This document shows, one piece after another, positions 5,543 through 5,992 of a stretch of DNA of 5,992 nt. This stretch comes from Chloroflexota bacterium. Lineage in GTDB: Bacteria > Chloroflexota > Dehalococcoidia > SZUA-161 > SpSt-899. Each line of letters starts with the position of its first letter. The first letter of the stretch is position 1. The notes below the pieces were generated by a model. It worked only from the letters and a program-made list of their open reading frames with translations. It had not been told where the DNA came from and did no database searches. The DNA is taken from positions 1 to 5,992 of the forward strand of contig QLUL01000073.1 in the NCBI GenBank assembly GCA_018725425.1, written 5' to 3'. The position numbers and the translations under genes are program-made.

Positions 5543-5571
5543 ATGGTCATCCTAACCCAGACGAGCTGGAA

Positions 5572-5632
5572 CCAAAAAATCAAAAGTTGGAGCAAAAATA
5601 TTTAGCTTCGAGCTACGCACGACCCAAAAAAT
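5572..5632 (+). promoter_or_regulatory. Possible control region upstream of cooC
   Basis: This AT-rich stretch carries a direct repeat CCAAAAAAT (5572-5580 and 5624-5632) on either side of a small palindrome TAGCT-TCG-AGCTA (5603-5615). A -10-like CATAAT follows at 5650-5655 without a recognisable -35 box. A factor-dependent promoter would fit this picture, but I cannot name a regulator, and the repeats are short enough to arise by chance. Confidence 0.25.
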
Positions 5633-5676
5633 ATCCTGCCATTTTCGCACATAATTTTAGATTTTAGGTACTAAAC

Positions 5677-5682
5677 AGGAGG
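5677..5682 (+). promoter_or_regulatory. Ribosome binding site of the cooC-like gene
   Basis: A perfect AGGAGG lies 6 bases before the ATG at 5689. It supports this start and suggests good translation. Confidence 0.85.
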
Positions 5683-5688
5683 TTTTGG

Positions 5689-5992
5689 ATGCTAAAATTA
5701 GCTATTAGTGGTAAAGGAGGGGTAGGCAAGACCACTCTCTCCAGCCTGCTGGCGAGGATCTATGCTTCCAAAGGATACAAGGTGCTGGCGATAGATGCTA
5801 ACCCGGATGCTAACTTCGGGGCGGCTCTGGGAATCCCTTTCGAAGAAGTACAAAGGATCACCCCTATCGTTGAAATGAACGACCTGATCGAAGAGCGCAC
5901 CGGAGCCAGGCCGGGAACGTCCGCCCCCTTTTTCAAATTGAATCCGAAGGTAGATGACATCCCGGACAGATTCTCGCTGGAGAAGGACGGGG
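5689..5992 (+). CDS. cooC: CooC-type P-loop ATPase, CO dehydrogenase nickel-insertion accessory protein (N-terminal part)
   Basis: The first 101 codons of a SIMIBI-class (MinD/ParA/NifH-like) ATPase; the rest is beyond the right edge. The deviant Walker A motif GKGGVGKTT (8-16) carries the signature lysine, and VLAIDANPDANFGAALGI (32-49) is the switch I region as found in CooC proteins. In the family, a dimeric ATPase promotes nickel insertion into the C-cluster of CO dehydrogenase (CooS/CdhA), in CO oxidation or the Wood-Ljungdahl pathway. Unusually, residue 38 is Asn where most relatives have Asp (DADP). The metal-binding CxC motif of CooC1 would lie outside the window, so a related MinD-like ATPase cannot be fully excluded. 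An AT-rich leader and a perfect Shine-Dalgarno precede it, suggesting the first gene of a new transcription unit. Confidence 0.82.
   Translation, partial: MLKLAISGKGGVGKTTLSSLLARIYASKGYKVLAIDANPDANFGAALGIPFEEVQRITPIVEMNDLIEERTGARPGTSAPFFKLNPKVDDIPDRFSLEKDG

Overview
The window is an ordinary chromosomal housekeeping segment. It most resembles an anaerobic Chloroflexota of the Dehalococcoidia type, but this is inference. The support is the order der-plsY-gpsA, lineage-style motif variants in PlsY (GSGKTG) and GpsA (IGTTAWGTT), and a CooC-type nickel-insertion ATPase, which points to CO dehydrogenase or the Wood-Ljungdahl pathway. I see no rRNA, tRNA, CRISPR array, phage gene or transposase.

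Layout. Positions 1-2384 on the minus strand hold a probable operon in the order der (ribosome-assembly GTPase), plsY (acyl-phosphate:glycerol-3-phosphate acyltransferase) and gpsA (glycerol-3-phosphate dehydrogenase; its C-terminal part lies outside the window). plsY and gpsA overlap by 4 bp, and together they make and acylate sn-glycerol-3-phosphate, the first steps of phospholipid synthesis. Divergent from der, on the plus strand, are comM/yifB (a Mg-chelatase-like AAA+ ATPase), a DUF456 membrane protein and a RidA-family enamine/imine deaminase. A small minus-strand Smr-domain gene converges on ridA with one base between the stop codons. After a 279-bp spacer carrying a REP/MITE-like palindrome and an AT-rich leader, a cooC-like gene starts and runs off the right edge.

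The least ordinary feature is in the gaps. Three of them, plus the linker between the two GTPase domains of Der, carry degenerate tandem heptamers. At three sites these are built as heptamer array, G-rich core, second heptamer array of roughly inverted sense. A fourth (comM-DUF456) has the two inverted arrays without a clear G-run, and a shorter palindromic version lies between der and comM. The copy inside der and the copy before ridA are clearly the same element in the same orientation relative to the genes; both can be read as the peptide DSRLQTPD. They resemble in style the short tandemly repeated heptamers (STRR) known from cyanobacteria, but the sequences and composite layout look distinct. 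This dispersed repeat system is the best candidate here for something under-described.
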